A stretch of DNA of 64,000 nt from Streptomyces cavernicola (GTDB lineage Bacteria; Actinomycetota; Actinomycetes; Streptomycetales; Streptomycetaceae): the NCBI RefSeq assembly GCF_029968035.1, contig NZ_JASCIQ010000001.1, positions 62,001 through 126,000 on the forward strand, read 5' to 3'. The notes beneath the pieces were generated by a model. That model did no database searches, was not told the DNA's origin, and saw only the letters and a list, made by a program, of their open reading frames with translations. The translations under genes and the position numbers were made by a program. Below are positions 36,910-45,785 of this stretch, piece by piece. Position 1 is the first letter of the stretch; every line of letters starts with the position of its first letter.

Positions 36910-37934
36910 TCGGGCGGGAGCGTGGGTGTCGTGCTGTCGGCCTTGGCGGCGTCCGCCACCGCCTCGGCGGCCGCCTCCGCGGCCTGAGCGGTGTCGTCGG
37001 CGGCCTTGGCCGCCCTGTCGTCGTCGGGTGGCTTCTCGCGGGTCGCCGGGGACTGTGGCAGTTCCACGTTGAAGGCCTTGGAGACGCCCTGCAGCGCGGA
37101 GGTGATCTCGCTGGGGATCACCCAGAAGTTGTTGCCCTCGCCCTGCGCGAGCTGCGGCAGCGTCTGCAGGTACTGGTAGGCGAGCAGCTTCGGGTCCGGG
37201 TCGTTGCGGTGCACGGCCTGGAACACCTCGTCGATGGCGCGTGACTGGCCCTCGGCCTGGAGGATCGCGGCGGTGCGGTTGCCCTCGGCGCGCAGTACGG
37301 CGGCCTGCTTGTCGCCCTCGGCGGTGAGGATCTGCGACTGCCGCTGGCCCTCGGCGCCGAGGATCGCGGCCCGCTTGTCCCGCTCGGCCCGCATCTGCTT
37401 CTGCATGGCGTCCTTGATGGTCTGCGGCGGGTCGATGGCCTTGATCTCCACCCGGTTGACGCGCAGGCCCCACTTGCCGGTGGCCTCGTCGAGCACGCCG
37501 CGCAGCTGGCTGTTGATGGTGTCGCGCGAGGTGAGCGTCTTCTCCAGGTCCATGGAGCCGACGACGTTCCGCAGCGTGGTGACGGTCAGCTGCTCGACGG
37601 CCTGCAGGAAATTCGCGATCTCGTAGAAAGCCGCGCGCGGGTCGGTCACCTGGAAATACAGGACGGTGTCGATCTCGACGACGAGATTGTCCTCGGTGAT
37701 GACGGGCTGCGGCCGGAAGGAGACGACCTGTTCGCGCAGATCGATCACCGGGTGCACGCGGTCGATGTACGGGATGACGAGATTGAGTCCGGGATTGAGG
37801 GTGCGGTGATAACGGCCGAGCCGCTCGACATTCCGCGCGCGGGCCTGCGGAACGATCCGTACCGCTCGTACGACGGTGAAGATCGCGAGTAGCGCGACGA
37901 TCAGTCCGACGATGAGGAACGCAGAAATCTCCAT
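36906..37934 (-). CDS. SPFH/Band 7 (stomatin-prohibitin) membrane protein
   Basis: 342 aa. One N-terminal membrane helix (AFLIVGLIVALLAIFTVVRAV) followed by the SPFH domain: NPGLNLVIPYIDRVHPVIDLREQV, VLYFQVTDPRAAFYEI and the helical AEGDKQAAVLRAEGNRTAAILQAEGQ repeats that give coiled-coil oligomers. The C-terminus is Ala/Asp-rich and disordered. It forms membrane microdomain scaffolds or protease-regulating rings in relatives. It follows the nfeD-like gene by 3 nt, the classic SPFH-NfeD pair. Confidence 0.93.
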   Translation of the reverse strand: MEISAFLIVGLIVALLAIFTVVRAVRIVPQARARNVERLGRYHRTLNPGLNLVIPYIDRVHPVIDLREQVVSFRPQPVITEDNLVVEIDTVLYFQVTDPRAAFYEIANFLQAVEQLTVTTLRNVVGSMDLEKTLTSRDTINSQLRGVLDEATGKWGLRVNRVEIKAIDPPQTIKDAMQKQMRAERDKRAAILGAEGQRQSQILTAEGDKQAAVLRAEGNRTAAILQAEGQSRAIDEVFQAVHRNDPDPKLLAYQYLQTLPQLAQGEGNNFWVIPSEITSALQGVSKAFNVELPQSPATREKPPDDDRAAKAADDTAQAAEAAAEAVADAAKADSTTPTLPPD

Positions 37935-37937
37935 GGC

Positions 37938-38369
37938 TCAGCCCCGGGGGTAGACGAACGCGGTGGCGCCGCTGATCTTCATGACGTCGACGGTCTCTCC
38001 CCGAGGAATCACCAGCGTCTCGTCATAGGGGCGGGCCGTCCACTCCTCCCCGTCGATCCGGACCCTGCCGCCCGCGGCCGAGACCTCCGAGACGACGTAC
38101 GCGGCCTTGCCGACCAGGGCGTCCACGCCGAACCGCGCGACCTGGGGCCGGTTCAGATGGCGCAGTGCGACGGGCCGTACGAAGAGCAGGGTGACGGTGG
38201 CGACGGCGGCGAACACCAGGAATTGGAGAGGCGGCGGAAGTCCGAGCGCCGCGGTTCCCGCCGTGACGAGCGCAGCCGCGCTCAGCATTCCGAGCGCGGC
38301 CGTGAGCGTGAGTATCTCGGCCAGCGCCAGAACGGCTGCGACGATCAACCAGATCAGCCATGGGTCCAT
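37938..38369 (-). CDS. NfeD-family membrane protein
   Basis: 143 aa, short NfeD form without the protease part. Two to three membrane helices (LIWLIVAAVLALAEILTL, MLSAAALVTAGTAAL, FLVFAAVATVTLLFV) then a C-terminal OB-fold with LVGKAAYVVSEVSAAGGRVRIDGEEWTARP (in part) and VDVMKISGATAFV. The OB domain is thought to bind the partner SPFH protein encoded next. ATG at 38369 is chosen because homologues begin just before the first helix; ATG at 38393 adds 8 residues. Confidence 0.9.
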   Translation of the reverse strand: MDPWLIWLIVAAVLALAEILTLTAALGMLSAAALVTAGTAALGLPPPLQFLVFAAVATVTLLFVRPVALRHLNRPQVARFGVDALVGKAAYVVSEVSAAGGRVRIDGEEWTARPYDETLVIPRGETVDVMKISGATAFVYPRG

Positions 38370-38467
38370 TGCGCACGACTTTTCGTCGGGCATTTCCGTC
38401 GGAGAACTACCGCTGATTTACCCACCGGGCCGACACGCTACTCACCACCGGAATTCCACCCGCTCTC

Positions 38468-39337
38468 CTACTCGCCCTTCCGCTCGCCCTTCCGCCCGAT
38501 CTTCCGCTCGATCCAGTCCACCGCGAACGCGACGACCTCTTCCGCCTCGAAAAGGTGACTCTCGGCGGCGCCGACGCGAGCGCTGCGCCCGTGGCCCGCC
38601 GCGAGCAGCGCGCGGGTGATGGTCTCGAAGGGGTCCTGCCCGTCGGGCGTCACGCGCGCGTAGTCGAAGGCGCCGTGCTCCGAGTCGATGTCGCGGAAGC
38701 GGCGCCAGACGCGGCGGCCCTCGGCGACGACGGGCTGTTCGTACGTCACGTACCGCTTGCCGGGGGCGTCGGCGAGGGCTTCCGCGTGGTGCAGGAGCGT
38801 CATGGTGTCGAGCGGGGCTCCGAGCAGCAGGACGCGGCCGCGTCGGGCGACCAGGCGGGCGAGCGGGCTGCCGGGGCCGTGCGGGTCGTCCCAGGGATGG
38901 TCGGCGGTCAGCTCGACGGCCGCCGGGCCGAGGGCGGCGAAGGAGACGTCGGGGTGCCGGCTGCGCACCGCGCCCGGCCTGCGGCGCAGCGCCTCGGGGA
39001 GCCGGCCGTTGACATGGTCCGCCTCGCTCGACTCCGGGTCGTAGGCGGGGTGTTCGGCGCGCACGGCGTCCTGCCAGGGTCGCGGCCAGGTGTCGAGGTC
39101 GTACGGCGGGGCGTCGTTCCAGCCGCAGGTGACCATCAGGGTGCCGGTGGGGCCGACCGCGTCCCGCAGGGCGTCGATGACGGTGGTGGGGCCCCCGGCG
39201 ACGTAGCCGATGGCGGACAGCCTGGTGTGGAACATGACGGTGTCGCCGGACCGGAGGCCGAGCGCGGTCAGGTCGTGGAGCAGGCGGCTGCGGGTGACGG
39301 GCCCGCCTGACCGTTCGAGCAGCTCGCGTTCGTCCAT
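38468..39337 (-). CDS. AAC(3)-family N-acetyltransferase
   Basis: 289 aa. The antibiotic-acetyltransferase fold is shown by LTALGLRSGDTVMFHTRLSAIGYVAGG (about residues 29-55, in part) and SRHPDVSFAALGPAA, with GRVLLLGAPLDTMTLLHHAEALAD carrying the catalytic His-rich segment. Members acetylate the 3-amino group of aminoglycosides, but chromosomal Streptomyces copies without a producer cluster are often of unknown natural substrate. The last 15 residues (IERKIGRKGERKGE) are a charged repeat made by 12-bp duplication. It probably shares a transcript with the next gene upstream. Confidence 0.85.
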   Translation of the reverse strand: MDERELLERSGGPVTRSRLLHDLTALGLRSGDTVMFHTRLSAIGYVAGGPTTVIDALRDAVGPTGTLMVTCGWNDAPPYDLDTWPRPWQDAVRAEHPAYDPESSEADHVNGRLPEALRRRPGAVRSRHPDVSFAALGPAAVELTADHPWDDPHGPGSPLARLVARRGRVLLLGAPLDTMTLLHHAEALADAPGKRYVTYEQPVVAEGRRVWRRFRDIDSEHGAFDYARVTPDGQDPFETITRALLAAGHGRSARVGAAESHLFEAEEVVAFAVDWIERKIGRKGERKGE

Positions 39338-39352
39338 GGGGCGCCTTCCGGA

Positions 39353-39856
39353 TCAGTCTCGGGGGTCGGCCATGTGGGCTCGCCACACCTGACGCAGCTC
39401 TTCCGTGTGCTGCTCCACCAGTTCGGGGCGGCCGTGGTACTGGGCCGGCGTGTTCTGGAACAGCACCGCCCGCCACTGCCCCGAGCTGCGGCGCGCGACC
39501 AGCGACTGGACCGCGTTCGTCGCCGGGTTCAGCTCGTCGCGGCCGGGCGGCACCATGCCCACGACGGCGCGCAGCAGCACCACCCCGTCGGCGAGCTGTG
39601 CCACGTCGCGCACCTTCCAGACGTACGACGCCGTGGGGTGGTCCGCGAAGATCGGCGCGAGGTGGGCCTCGACCCGGTCACCGGAGACCTGGCTGCCGTC
39701 GAAACCGACGAGCGCGGCACCGGGTTCGAAGAGGGCCGCGTACCCGGCGGCGTCACGCGCGTTCCAGGCCCGCAGCAGACGCTCGTAGAGGTCGCGTACG
39801 GCGGCATCGGCGTCGGCGGAGGCGGCGGGTTCAGGGGAAGCCGGTGTTGCTGACAT
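39353..39856 (-). CDS. SgcJ/EcaC-type SnoaL-like (NTF2-fold) protein
   Basis: 167 aa. AAVRDLYERLLRAWNARDAAGYAALFEPGAALVGFDGS (in part) through VVLLRAVVGMVPPGRDELN and WRAVLFQNTPAQYHGRPE is the DUF4440/SgcJ pattern, a cone-shaped barrel used by cyclases, isomerases and many proteins of no known function. Nothing nearby indicates a substrate. Start taken at 39856; ATG at 39865 is equally possible. Lies 15 bp upstream of the AAC(3)-like gene on the same strand. Confidence 0.82.
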   Translation of the reverse strand: MSATPASPEPAASADADAAVRDLYERLLRAWNARDAAGYAALFEPGAALVGFDGSQVSGDRVEAHLAPIFADHPTASYVWKVRDVAQLADGVVLLRAVVGMVPPGRDELNPATNAVQSLVARRSSGQWRAVLFQNTPAQYHGRPELVEQHTEELRQVWRAHMADPRD

Positions 39857-39951
39857 GCCGCCCATGGTGGCAGCAGACGGGCCGTCACACGCCTGCCTCC
39901 CACCACTCTTCGACCACGGTGCGGCTAAGCGATTAGTCCTATTTACGGCGT

Positions 39952-39966
39952 TATGGTCGCCGGGTG
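39952..39966 (+). promoter_or_regulatory. Leaderless promoter of the deacetylase gene
   Basis: TATGGT (39952-39957) lies 6 nt before GTG 39964. The 30 bp upstream are AT-rich for this genome (GATTAGTCCTATTTACGG), consistent with an exposed promoter. Confidence 0.55.
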
Positions 39967-40836
39967 ATCGCTCCCGTACGAAGACTCGCCGCCCTCTGTG
40001 TCCTTGGTGCCGTCGTCACCGGCTGCGGTACCGGCCACAACTCCGCGCCCTCCGAACCGTCCCGCCCCTCCGATACGGCCTCGCCCGGCGGTTCGGCCTC
40101 GCCCGGTGGTTCCGTCGCCGCGCGTCCGCCGACGCTCGCGCCTGGGCCTGCGGGGCTCGCGCCCGTGTTCAAGAACGGGAAGCGCGCCGCCGAAAAGACC
40201 GTCGCGCTGACCTTCGACGCCGACATGACCGCCGACCAGGGCGCCCGCGCCGCCGGGGGCGAGCGGTTCGACAACCCGGCGCTGCTCGCCACGCTGCGCC
40301 GCCTCAAGGTGCCGTCGACGGTGTTCATGACGGGGCGGTGGGCCGAGGAGTACCCGGACCAGGCCCGCTCGATCGGCTCGGACCCGCTCTTCGAGGTGGC
40401 CAACCACTCGTACAGCCACTACGCGTTCACCTCGCGCTGCTACGGCCTGCCGACCGTCGCCCCGGACAAGATGCGGGCCGATGTGGAGCGGGCGTTCACC
40501 GCGTTCAGGAAGGTCGGCGTCAAGAACGCGATGCCGTACTTCCGCTTCCCCGGCGGCTGTTACGACCGTACGGCCCTCCGCAACGTCGCCCAGGCCGGCG
40601 TGACGGCGGTGCAGTGGGACGTCGTCAGCGGCGACGCCTTCGCGACGGACGCGGACTCGGTCGCCGAGGAGGTGCTGCGCGGGGTGCAGCCGGGCTCGGT
40701 CGTCGTCATGCACTGCACACGAAGCGCGGCCCCGACGACCGAACGAGCGATCCGCAAGGTCGTACCGGAACTGCGCAAGCGCGGGTACCGGTTCGTGCGG
40801 GTCTCGGAACTGATCGGAGCAGCCGGCCGCGGGTGA
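39964..40836 (+). CDS. Lipoprotein polysaccharide deacetylase (NodB homology domain)
   Basis: 290 aa. A signal peptide ends in the lipobox VVTGC (Cys about residue 20), so it is anchored to the outer face of the membrane. A Ser/Gly/Pro-rich spacer follows. The NodB domain has TVALTFDADMTADQG (metal Asp pair), VANHSYSHYAF (HxxxH), YFRFPGGCYD and VVVMHC. It removes acetyl groups from cell-wall or extracellular polysaccharides. One difference from the commonest motif is TFDAD for TFDDG. Confidence 0.9.
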   Translation: MIAPVRRLAALCVLGAVVTGCGTGHNSAPSEPSRPSDTASPGGSASPGGSVAARPPTLAPGPAGLAPVFKNGKRAAEKTVALTFDADMTADQGARAAGGERFDNPALLATLRRLKVPSTVFMTGRWAEEYPDQARSIGSDPLFEVANHSYSHYAFTSRCYGLPTVAPDKMRADVERAFTAFRKVGVKNAMPYFRFPGGCYDRTALRNVAQAGVTAVQWDVVSGDAFATDADSVAEEVLRGVQPGSVVVMHCTRSAAPTTERAIRKVVPELRKRGYRFVRVSELIGAAGRG

Positions 40837-40951
40837 CAACCTCGGCACCGTCTCCCCCGCCTTCGCCCCCGCATATGCATCGACCTCGGGCCCCGAAGGG
40901 CGTAGATCCGACGAGGTCGTCCAGGGGCGGCAGCCCAAGCCCGATCCCCCC

Positions 40952-41638
40952 TCACCCCCGCCGCGAACAGACCCCGCAGACCGTCGCCCCCGCCGCCACC
41001 GCGAGCAGTGCCGCGCCCGCGAGGGGCAGGAGCAGGACCGGTGTCGTGCCGGTGCGGGAGCCTGTGATGAGGGCCCATACCGTTTCGCGTGCGGGGGAGC
41101 CTGTCGTCACGATCGCCAGGAGGGCGAGCAGGGCCGTGAGGGAGACGGACCAGCCGGGGCTGCGCAGCAGCGGCCAGGTGCACAGGGCGCCGACGGCCGT
41201 GCCGAGCAGGACGCAGACCGCGACCGCGAGGAGCGCGGCGAGCACCATGGGCAGCGGGGCGATCCGCACCTCGTGGCTCGTGTTCCACCAGCCGCTCATC
41301 GCCACCACCAGCGCACTCCCCGCCGTCCCGAGCGCCGCCGCACAGCCCGAGGCCGTGAGCAGCGCGGCCAGATGAGCGCGCCCCGGGCCCGCCGCCGAGG
41401 CGGTGACGTGGCGGGCCGCGGGCGGTTCCTGCGTGGCGCTGATCCGCGTCAGCCAGGCGGCGACGGGCAGCAGTGCGGCACTGGTGTAGCCGAGCGAGTC
41501 GAGCACGGGGTCGCCGGGCTGTGCGCCGACGGCGACCAGGGCGGCGTAGACGAGTACGGGTGGCAGCCAGCGTTGGGAGCGCAGGAGCAGGGCGGTGTGG
41601 TAGCGGAGGAGGGCGGTCGAGGTCGGCGGCTTCCTCAT
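40952..41638 (-). CDS. ABC exporter membrane subunit
   Basis: 228 aa with about six predicted membrane helices (for example WLPPVLVYAALVAVG, AALLPVAAWL, PMVLAALLAVAVCVLLGTAVG, PVLLLPLAGAALLAVAAGATV). No conserved motif beyond hydrophobicity. Its ATG overlaps the stop of the ATPase gene as ATGA, which makes it the cognate transmembrane subunit. Cargo unknown. Confidence 0.8.
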   Translation of the reverse strand: MRKPPTSTALLRYHTALLLRSQRWLPPVLVYAALVAVGAQPGDPVLDSLGYTSAALLPVAAWLTRISATQEPPAARHVTASAAGPGRAHLAALLTASGCAAALGTAGSALVVAMSGWWNTSHEVRIAPLPMVLAALLAVAVCVLLGTAVGALCTWPLLRSPGWSVSLTALLALLAIVTTGSPARETVWALITGSRTGTTPVLLLPLAGAALLAVAAGATVCGVCSRRG

Positions 41639-42513
41639 GAGGTCAACTCCTGGGCTGCAGAGCTGGGTTGCGGCCCTTCGACCGCCCGCCCCGGTTCCCG
41701 TACGGCGCGGATGTGCCAGGGCGGGTCGGCGTGCAGCAGGGTGCGCAGGAGCGTGTCCGAGTGGGCGGCGGGGACCGTGAGGCGGGCCGAGCCGGCCGCG
41801 TCGAGCTCGGCGTGCGTGCCCTCGGGGAGGCCTCCGGGGAGGGATACTCCCGCGCGGCCACGGGCCAGGACCGTGACCTGCGGCGCGGGCTCCGAGGACG
41901 TGGCGGTGTCGGGGACCAGGGCGGCGCCGTCGACCCGGTAGGCGGCGTCCACGGCACCGGCGAGGCGTCGCGGATCGTGGTCCACATACACCGCGGTCGC
42001 GCCCGTGGACGTCAACTCCCCGACCGCCAGGTCGAGTTCGGCGCGGGCGGCGGTGTCGAGGCCGGTCCAGGCCTCGTCCAGGATCAGCAACTCCGGCTCG
42101 GCGAGCAGCGCTTGGGCGACGGCCACCTTCTGGCTGGTGCCCTTGGACAGCTCACGCAGCTGCGTACCCGCGTGCCCGTCCGCGCCGAAGCGCTCCAGCC
42201 AGGCACGCGCGCGGGCGTCGGCCACCGGCCCGCGAAGCCCGTGCACCCGGCCCAGGTGCGTGAGGTAGCCGATCGCCGTGAACGGCAGCGCGGACGGGAA
42301 GCGTTCCGGTACGTACGCGGTGCGCGGTCTGCCGTGGATCCGGCCCTCGCTGGGCGCGTCGATGCCGGCGAGCAGCCGCAGCAGCGTCGACTTGCCGCTG
42401 CCGTTGGCCCCGGAGATCCGCAGCAGCGCACCGGCCGGCACGTCCAGGTCGACCCCGCGCAGCACCCAGGGGCCGCCCGGCGCGTACCGCCGGCCGACCT
42501 TCGTGAGTCGCAC
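41635..42513 (-). CDS. ABC transporter ATP-binding protein
   Basis: 292 aa from the GTG at 42513. Walker A SGANGSGKSTLL (about residues 34-45), signature LRELSKGTSQKVAVAQALL (the LSGGQ is LSKGT), Walker B LLILDEAWTGLD and the H-loop VYVDHD. The C-terminal 85 residues are an extra domain without known motifs. It lies 14 bp after the AIM24 gene and is coupled to the membrane subunit, giving a three-gene operon AIM24-ATPase-permease. Confidence 0.9.
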   Translation of the reverse strand: MRLTKVGRRYAPGGPWVLRGVDLDVPAGALLRISGANGSGKSTLLRLLAGIDAPSEGRIHGRPRTAYVPERFPSALPFTAIGYLTHLGRVHGLRGPVADARARAWLERFGADGHAGTQLRELSKGTSQKVAVAQALLAEPELLILDEAWTGLDTAARAELDLAVGELTSTGATAVYVDHDPRRLAGAVDAAYRVDGAALVPDTATSSEPAPQVTVLARGRAGVSLPGGLPEGTHAELDAAGSARLTVPAAHSDTLLRTLLHADPPWHIRAVREPGRAVEGPQPSSAAQELTS

Positions 42514-42527
42514 GCGTGGTGCCCCGG

Positions 42528-43205
42528 TCAGTTCTGGCCGGGCTTGTGCGGCAGGGCCTCGCTGGGGCGCACGATCACGAACCCGTCGCCCTGCAGCATC
42601 AGTTGGACCGCCTCGCCCGAGCCGCCGCGGATCATCGAGCCGATGCTCTGCGAGCGGTGCAGCGACGTGTGCAGCTGGGTGCTCCAGCCGACGACGGCGT
42701 CCGTGTCCACGTACACCGGGGCCTGCTGGCTGACCGGGATCACGATCGGGTCGCCCTCGCAGATCACCGCGAGCTTGCCCTGCCCGGTAAAGACGCTGTT
42801 GAAGAGCCCGCCGCCGGCCATGCCCGCGCCCTTCACGGTCTGGATGTCGTACGAGAGGGTGGGGTCGAAGCAGAGGACGTTGCGGCCGTTGATGGTCAGC
42901 GAGTCGCCCGGGTCTATGTCGACGATGAAGCAGTTGGCCGCCTCCTGCGCGAACCAGGCCTCGCCCTGTCCGCGCACCGCCATCAGCGCCAGGCCCTCGC
43001 CCGTGACGGCCCGCTTGAGCATGCCGCCGACGCCCTGCCCCTTGCGCTCGAACTGCAGATTGCCGCGGTAGGCGATCATCGAGCCCTGGCGGGCGTGCAT
43101 CTCGCCGTTCACGACGTACTTGACGGACTTCGAGTTCTGCAGGCTCATGCCCGGCGCCGTGGCGGGCTGTGCCATGTTCTGCGAAGCGAACAGTTCGCTC
43201 TTCAT
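42528..43205 (-). CDS. AIM24-family protein
   Basis: 225 aa. The TRAP-like/AIM24 beta-barrel is recognised by SVKYVVNGEMHARQGSMIAYRG (in part), RGQGEAWFAQEAANCFIVDIDPGDSLTINGRNVLCFDPTL (in part) and FTGQGKLAVICEGDPIVIPV, rich in glycine turns. Bacterial members are cytoplasmic and of unknown function; yeast AIM24 affects mitochondrial membrane organisation. Head of the operon with the ABC exporter, which hints at a membrane or lipid role. Confidence 0.88.
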   Translation of the reverse strand: MKSELFASQNMAQPATAPGMSLQNSKSVKYVVNGEMHARQGSMIAYRGNLQFERKGQGVGGMLKRAVTGEGLALMAVRGQGEAWFAQEAANCFIVDIDPGDSLTINGRNVLCFDPTLSYDIQTVKGAGMAGGGLFNSVFTGQGKLAVICEGDPIVIPVSQQAPVYVDTDAVVGWSTQLHTSLHRSQSIGSMIRGGSGEAVQLMLQGDGFVIVRPSEALPHKPGQN

Positions 43206-43355
43206 CCGAACCCCCGGATCTGCTGCTGTCGACCGGCAGTTGCGCCGGTACGGCCCTCCGGGTCGGGAGGACACGGTCGACTCTAGCGGCGGGGCTGCAC
43301 CCGGCGGGAGGGATGCCCGTGATGCCCGCGTCCGCACGCTGGCACACTGGACGGA

Positions 43356-44153
43356 GTGAGCAGCCTGAACCCCTCCGCCGAGCCCCACTCCAGCGCCCCG
43401 TCCACCGAGCCCGAAGCCGGTCCGCGCGAGGCCGGTCCGCGCGAGGCCGGTCCGCGCGAGCGCGACTCCCGCGACGACGCCCCGCAGTTCGTCCTGCCCC
43501 TCGTCGTCCGCATCGAGAAGGCCGCGCCGCCCGCGCGCACCGACGCCCTGGAGACCGCGGCCCGAGCCGTCCTGACCCTCCTCTCCGACGAGCGCGCCCT
43601 CGACGACGGCCCCTGGGCCCAGGCCGTACGGGACTGGCAGGACGCCCGCATCCGCAAGGTGGTCCGGCGGGCGCGCGGGGCGGAGTGGCGGCGGGCCGAG
43701 GCGCTGCCCGGCATCACCGTCACGGGCGAGGCCACGGAGGTGCGGGTCTACCCGCCGGTCCCGCTCGACGGCTGGCCCAAGGACCTGGCCCGCCTCCAGG
43801 TCTCCGGCACCGACCTCGACGACCCGGAGCCGCCGGCCGCACCGGACCCGGCCGCGCCGGTCCTTTGGCTCAACCCGGACCTCGACATGTCGGCGGGCAA
43901 GTCGATGGCGCAGGCCGGCCACGGCGCCCAACTCGCCTGGTGGGAACTGTCGGACGAGCAGCGCAAGCAGTGGCGCGAAGCGGGCTTCCCTCTCGCGGTG
44001 CGCACCGCCACCCCGGCCCGGTGGCCCACCCTGACGACGAGCGGCCTGCCGGTCGTACGGGACGCCGGCTTCACGGAGATCGCCCCCGGGAAAACGGTCG
44101 CAGTCGAAGGCGGCAGCCACTTCTGCCCCCTCCCGCACCCCCCACGGGCCTGA
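43356..44153 (+). CDS. Peptidyl-tRNA hydrolase 2 family protein
   Basis: 265 aa. The C-terminal PTH2 domain (about residues 155-265) shows PVLWLNPDLDMSAGKSMAQAGHGAQLAWW with the catalytic-site KxxAQxGH pattern, and VRDAGFTEIAPGKTVAVE. The N-terminal half is extra; residues about 23-38 are three copies of EAGPR from a 15-bp repeat (GAGGCCGGTCCGCGC). It would recycle peptidyl-tRNA. It is the last core-like gene before the low-GC immunity region. Confidence 0.85.
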   Translation: MSSLNPSAEPHSSAPSTEPEAGPREAGPREAGPRERDSRDDAPQFVLPLVVRIEKAAPPARTDALETAARAVLTLLSDERALDDGPWAQAVRDWQDARIRKVVRRARGAEWRRAEALPGITVTGEATEVRVYPPVPLDGWPKDLARLQVSGTDLDDPEPPAAPDPAAPVLWLNPDLDMSAGKSMAQAGHGAQLAWWELSDEQRKQWREAGFPLAVRTATPARWPTLTTSGLPVVRDAGFTEIAPGKTVAVEGGSHFCPLPHPPRA

Positions 44154-44212
44154 CCGCCACCGACCAGGTCAGGATGTAGGTCACGGGCCTCGACTAACGC
44201 GGGAGAACTCCA

Positions 44213-45082
44213 GTGGCCGCGAGCATTCCCCGTCACGATTTTCCGGTGGACGAGGTCAAGCATGACTTGCCGTCGCTCAAAAGGAGCGTGAGCAGGATTC
44301 TTGACCGGCTTGAGGTTTCCGCCGCATCTCGGGGGCGCGCTCTCGACAGCACAGTGACCGCTGCCATGTCCCACTGCGCGAACGATCCACAGGTGGAAGA
44401 GTTCGAAACGTGGGAAGCGTGGGTGACAGCCATGCAAGTAGGCTCTGCGCTGTTCGACTCGGCCACAGCATCACAAGACGTGGTGGCCTGCAGGATCGGC
44501 GTGGACGGACAGATCAAGAATCTTCCTGCCACTGGCCCGACGCCCTACACACATGCCGGGGCGTGGCTCACCACTGTCTACCTGGCGACCATCTGTCGAG
44601 ACAACGCGCGTCTTGATCGGCTGATGCGGGTGCCGACCTCTTTCCTTCGCGAGTCCGGCGCCGTATTCGACGACTACGTGTACGACTGGGTCGAGACCTT
44701 GCAGCGGTACTGGTCCGGCGAGTCGACCGAGATGTGGAATCACCTGGTTGAGGCGATCCAAGAGACCGCCCCGGAAGTTGCCCGCTTCGCGGACCAGGAG
44801 CTTCTACTCAAGGTTCTTTACCCACCGCTTGAACTCTTTCAGCTTTACAACCGGCAAGCCAATGAAGAGTTCAACGAATCCCTGAGCCTGTCCCTTGAGT
44901 GGCACAGAGAATACTGGACCGGCGATCAGGCACGGCCCATCGACCGAAAAGGCCTGGTTACACTCGGTCCGCTTGCCATTTCTTGCATGGCTTACGACAA
45001 CGATTTCTCCATCGACGTCGAGTCCGACTACCTGCCTGAAGGCCTCCTGAAGTTTAGCTGGGCCGGCGAAGTCGAGACGTAA
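44213..45082 (+). CDS. Imm49-type immunity protein, intact copy 1
   Basis: 289 aa from a GTG with GGGAG 8 nt upstream. Landmarks are the opening IPRHDFP, CRIGVDGQIKNLPATGPTPY, FLRESGAVFDDYVYDWVETLQRYW, YPPLELFQLYNRQANEEFNE and the ending DYLPEGLLKFSWAGEVET. I assign it to immunity family 49 of polymorphic-toxin systems from memory of its pattern; the assignment needs a profile search. Helical and cytoplasmic. Base composition is clearly less GC-rich than its neighbours and codon use is relaxed, pointing to transfer. No toxin gene is present in the window. Confidence 0.7.
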   Translation: MAASIPRHDFPVDEVKHDLPSLKRSVSRILDRLEVSAASRGRALDSTVTAAMSHCANDPQVEEFETWEAWVTAMQVGSALFDSATASQDVVACRIGVDGQIKNLPATGPTPYTHAGAWLTTVYLATICRDNARLDRLMRVPTSFLRESGAVFDDYVYDWVETLQRYWSGESTEMWNHLVEAIQETAPEVARFADQELLLKVLYPPLELFQLYNRQANEEFNESLSLSLEWHREYWTGDQARPIDRKGLVTLGPLAISCMAYDNDFSIDVESDYLPEGLLKFSWAGEVET

Positions 45083-45636
45083 TGGTTCAAGATCACACAG
45101 GATTCGCAATCAGTACCACAAGCAACCTCGGGCGTGGATGTCGCTCGAGGTGCCGCGAACAGGCTCGCCTGACAGAGCTGTGCGAAGTTCCGCTTGAATT
45201 GCTGCGCGAGTCCGGAACAGAGTACGACGACTACGCTTACCACTGGATCGACGCCCTGCAATCCTACTGGCTCGAGCGTTCCGGCCTCCTGGATAAACTC
45301 AAAACGGCAATTCAAGCCTCCCATCCTGACGTCGTGCGTTTCGCGGGCGCGGATCTTTTGGACAAGATTCTCTACCCTCCCATCAACCTCTTCCACCGCT
45401 TCCTGCGCAAGGACCAGGAGGGTTTCAATCAAGCCTTGACCGAAGCCTTGGAACTACACAAGGCATATTGGACCGCTACGGAAGAACGAGAGGTGAGCGT
45501 GGAAGGCCATCTCGCGCTCGTCCCTCTCGCCATCGCCTGCCTCGCCTACGATGCCGGTTTCCCCATCGCGATCGAGTCGGATTACATCCCCGGCTAGCTG
45601 CTCAACCGTGCACGGGTCGGTGAATTCGCCACCTGA
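45082..45636 (+). pseudogene. Imm49-type paralogue, copy 2, truncated at both ends
   Basis: From about 45164 the sequence CREQARLTELCEVPLELLRESGTEYDDYAYHWIDALQSYW (in part) aligns with copy 1 from its residue 128 onward. The first 28 codons have no match, so about 127 N-terminal residues are lost. A TAG at 45595-45597 stops translation after DYIPG, yet the same frame continues LLNRARVGEFAT and TGA, matching in length and pattern copy 1's LLKFSWAGEVET. So a sense codon became a stop 12 codons from the end. The ATG overlaps copy 1's TAA (TAATG), so it may still be translated as a 171-aa fragment. Confidence 0.75.
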
Positions 45637-45785
45637 GTTGCCGGCCCTGCCCAGTTCCGCTGCGGCAAGGCGGCGCCTGCGACGCTGGCCCACCTCACGT
45701 TGACCAGTCGAAATCGTTGCTGCCAGGTCTGAGCTCGCATCGAGCCGGCCCAAGGTCCCTGAAGATGAAGCAGAGGGAAAAATCG

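Noticed and set aside
38468..39337. AAC(3)-like gene as part of an aminoglycoside biosynthesis or resistance cluster
   Set aside because: No sugar-aminotransferase, methylase or other cluster genes nearby; neighbours are housekeeping genes.
44154..44212. Integration site for the immunity segment at a tRNA gene
   Set aside because: No tRNA cloverleaf or direct-repeat att pair found, and the upstream gene encodes a tRNA hydrolase, not a tRNA.
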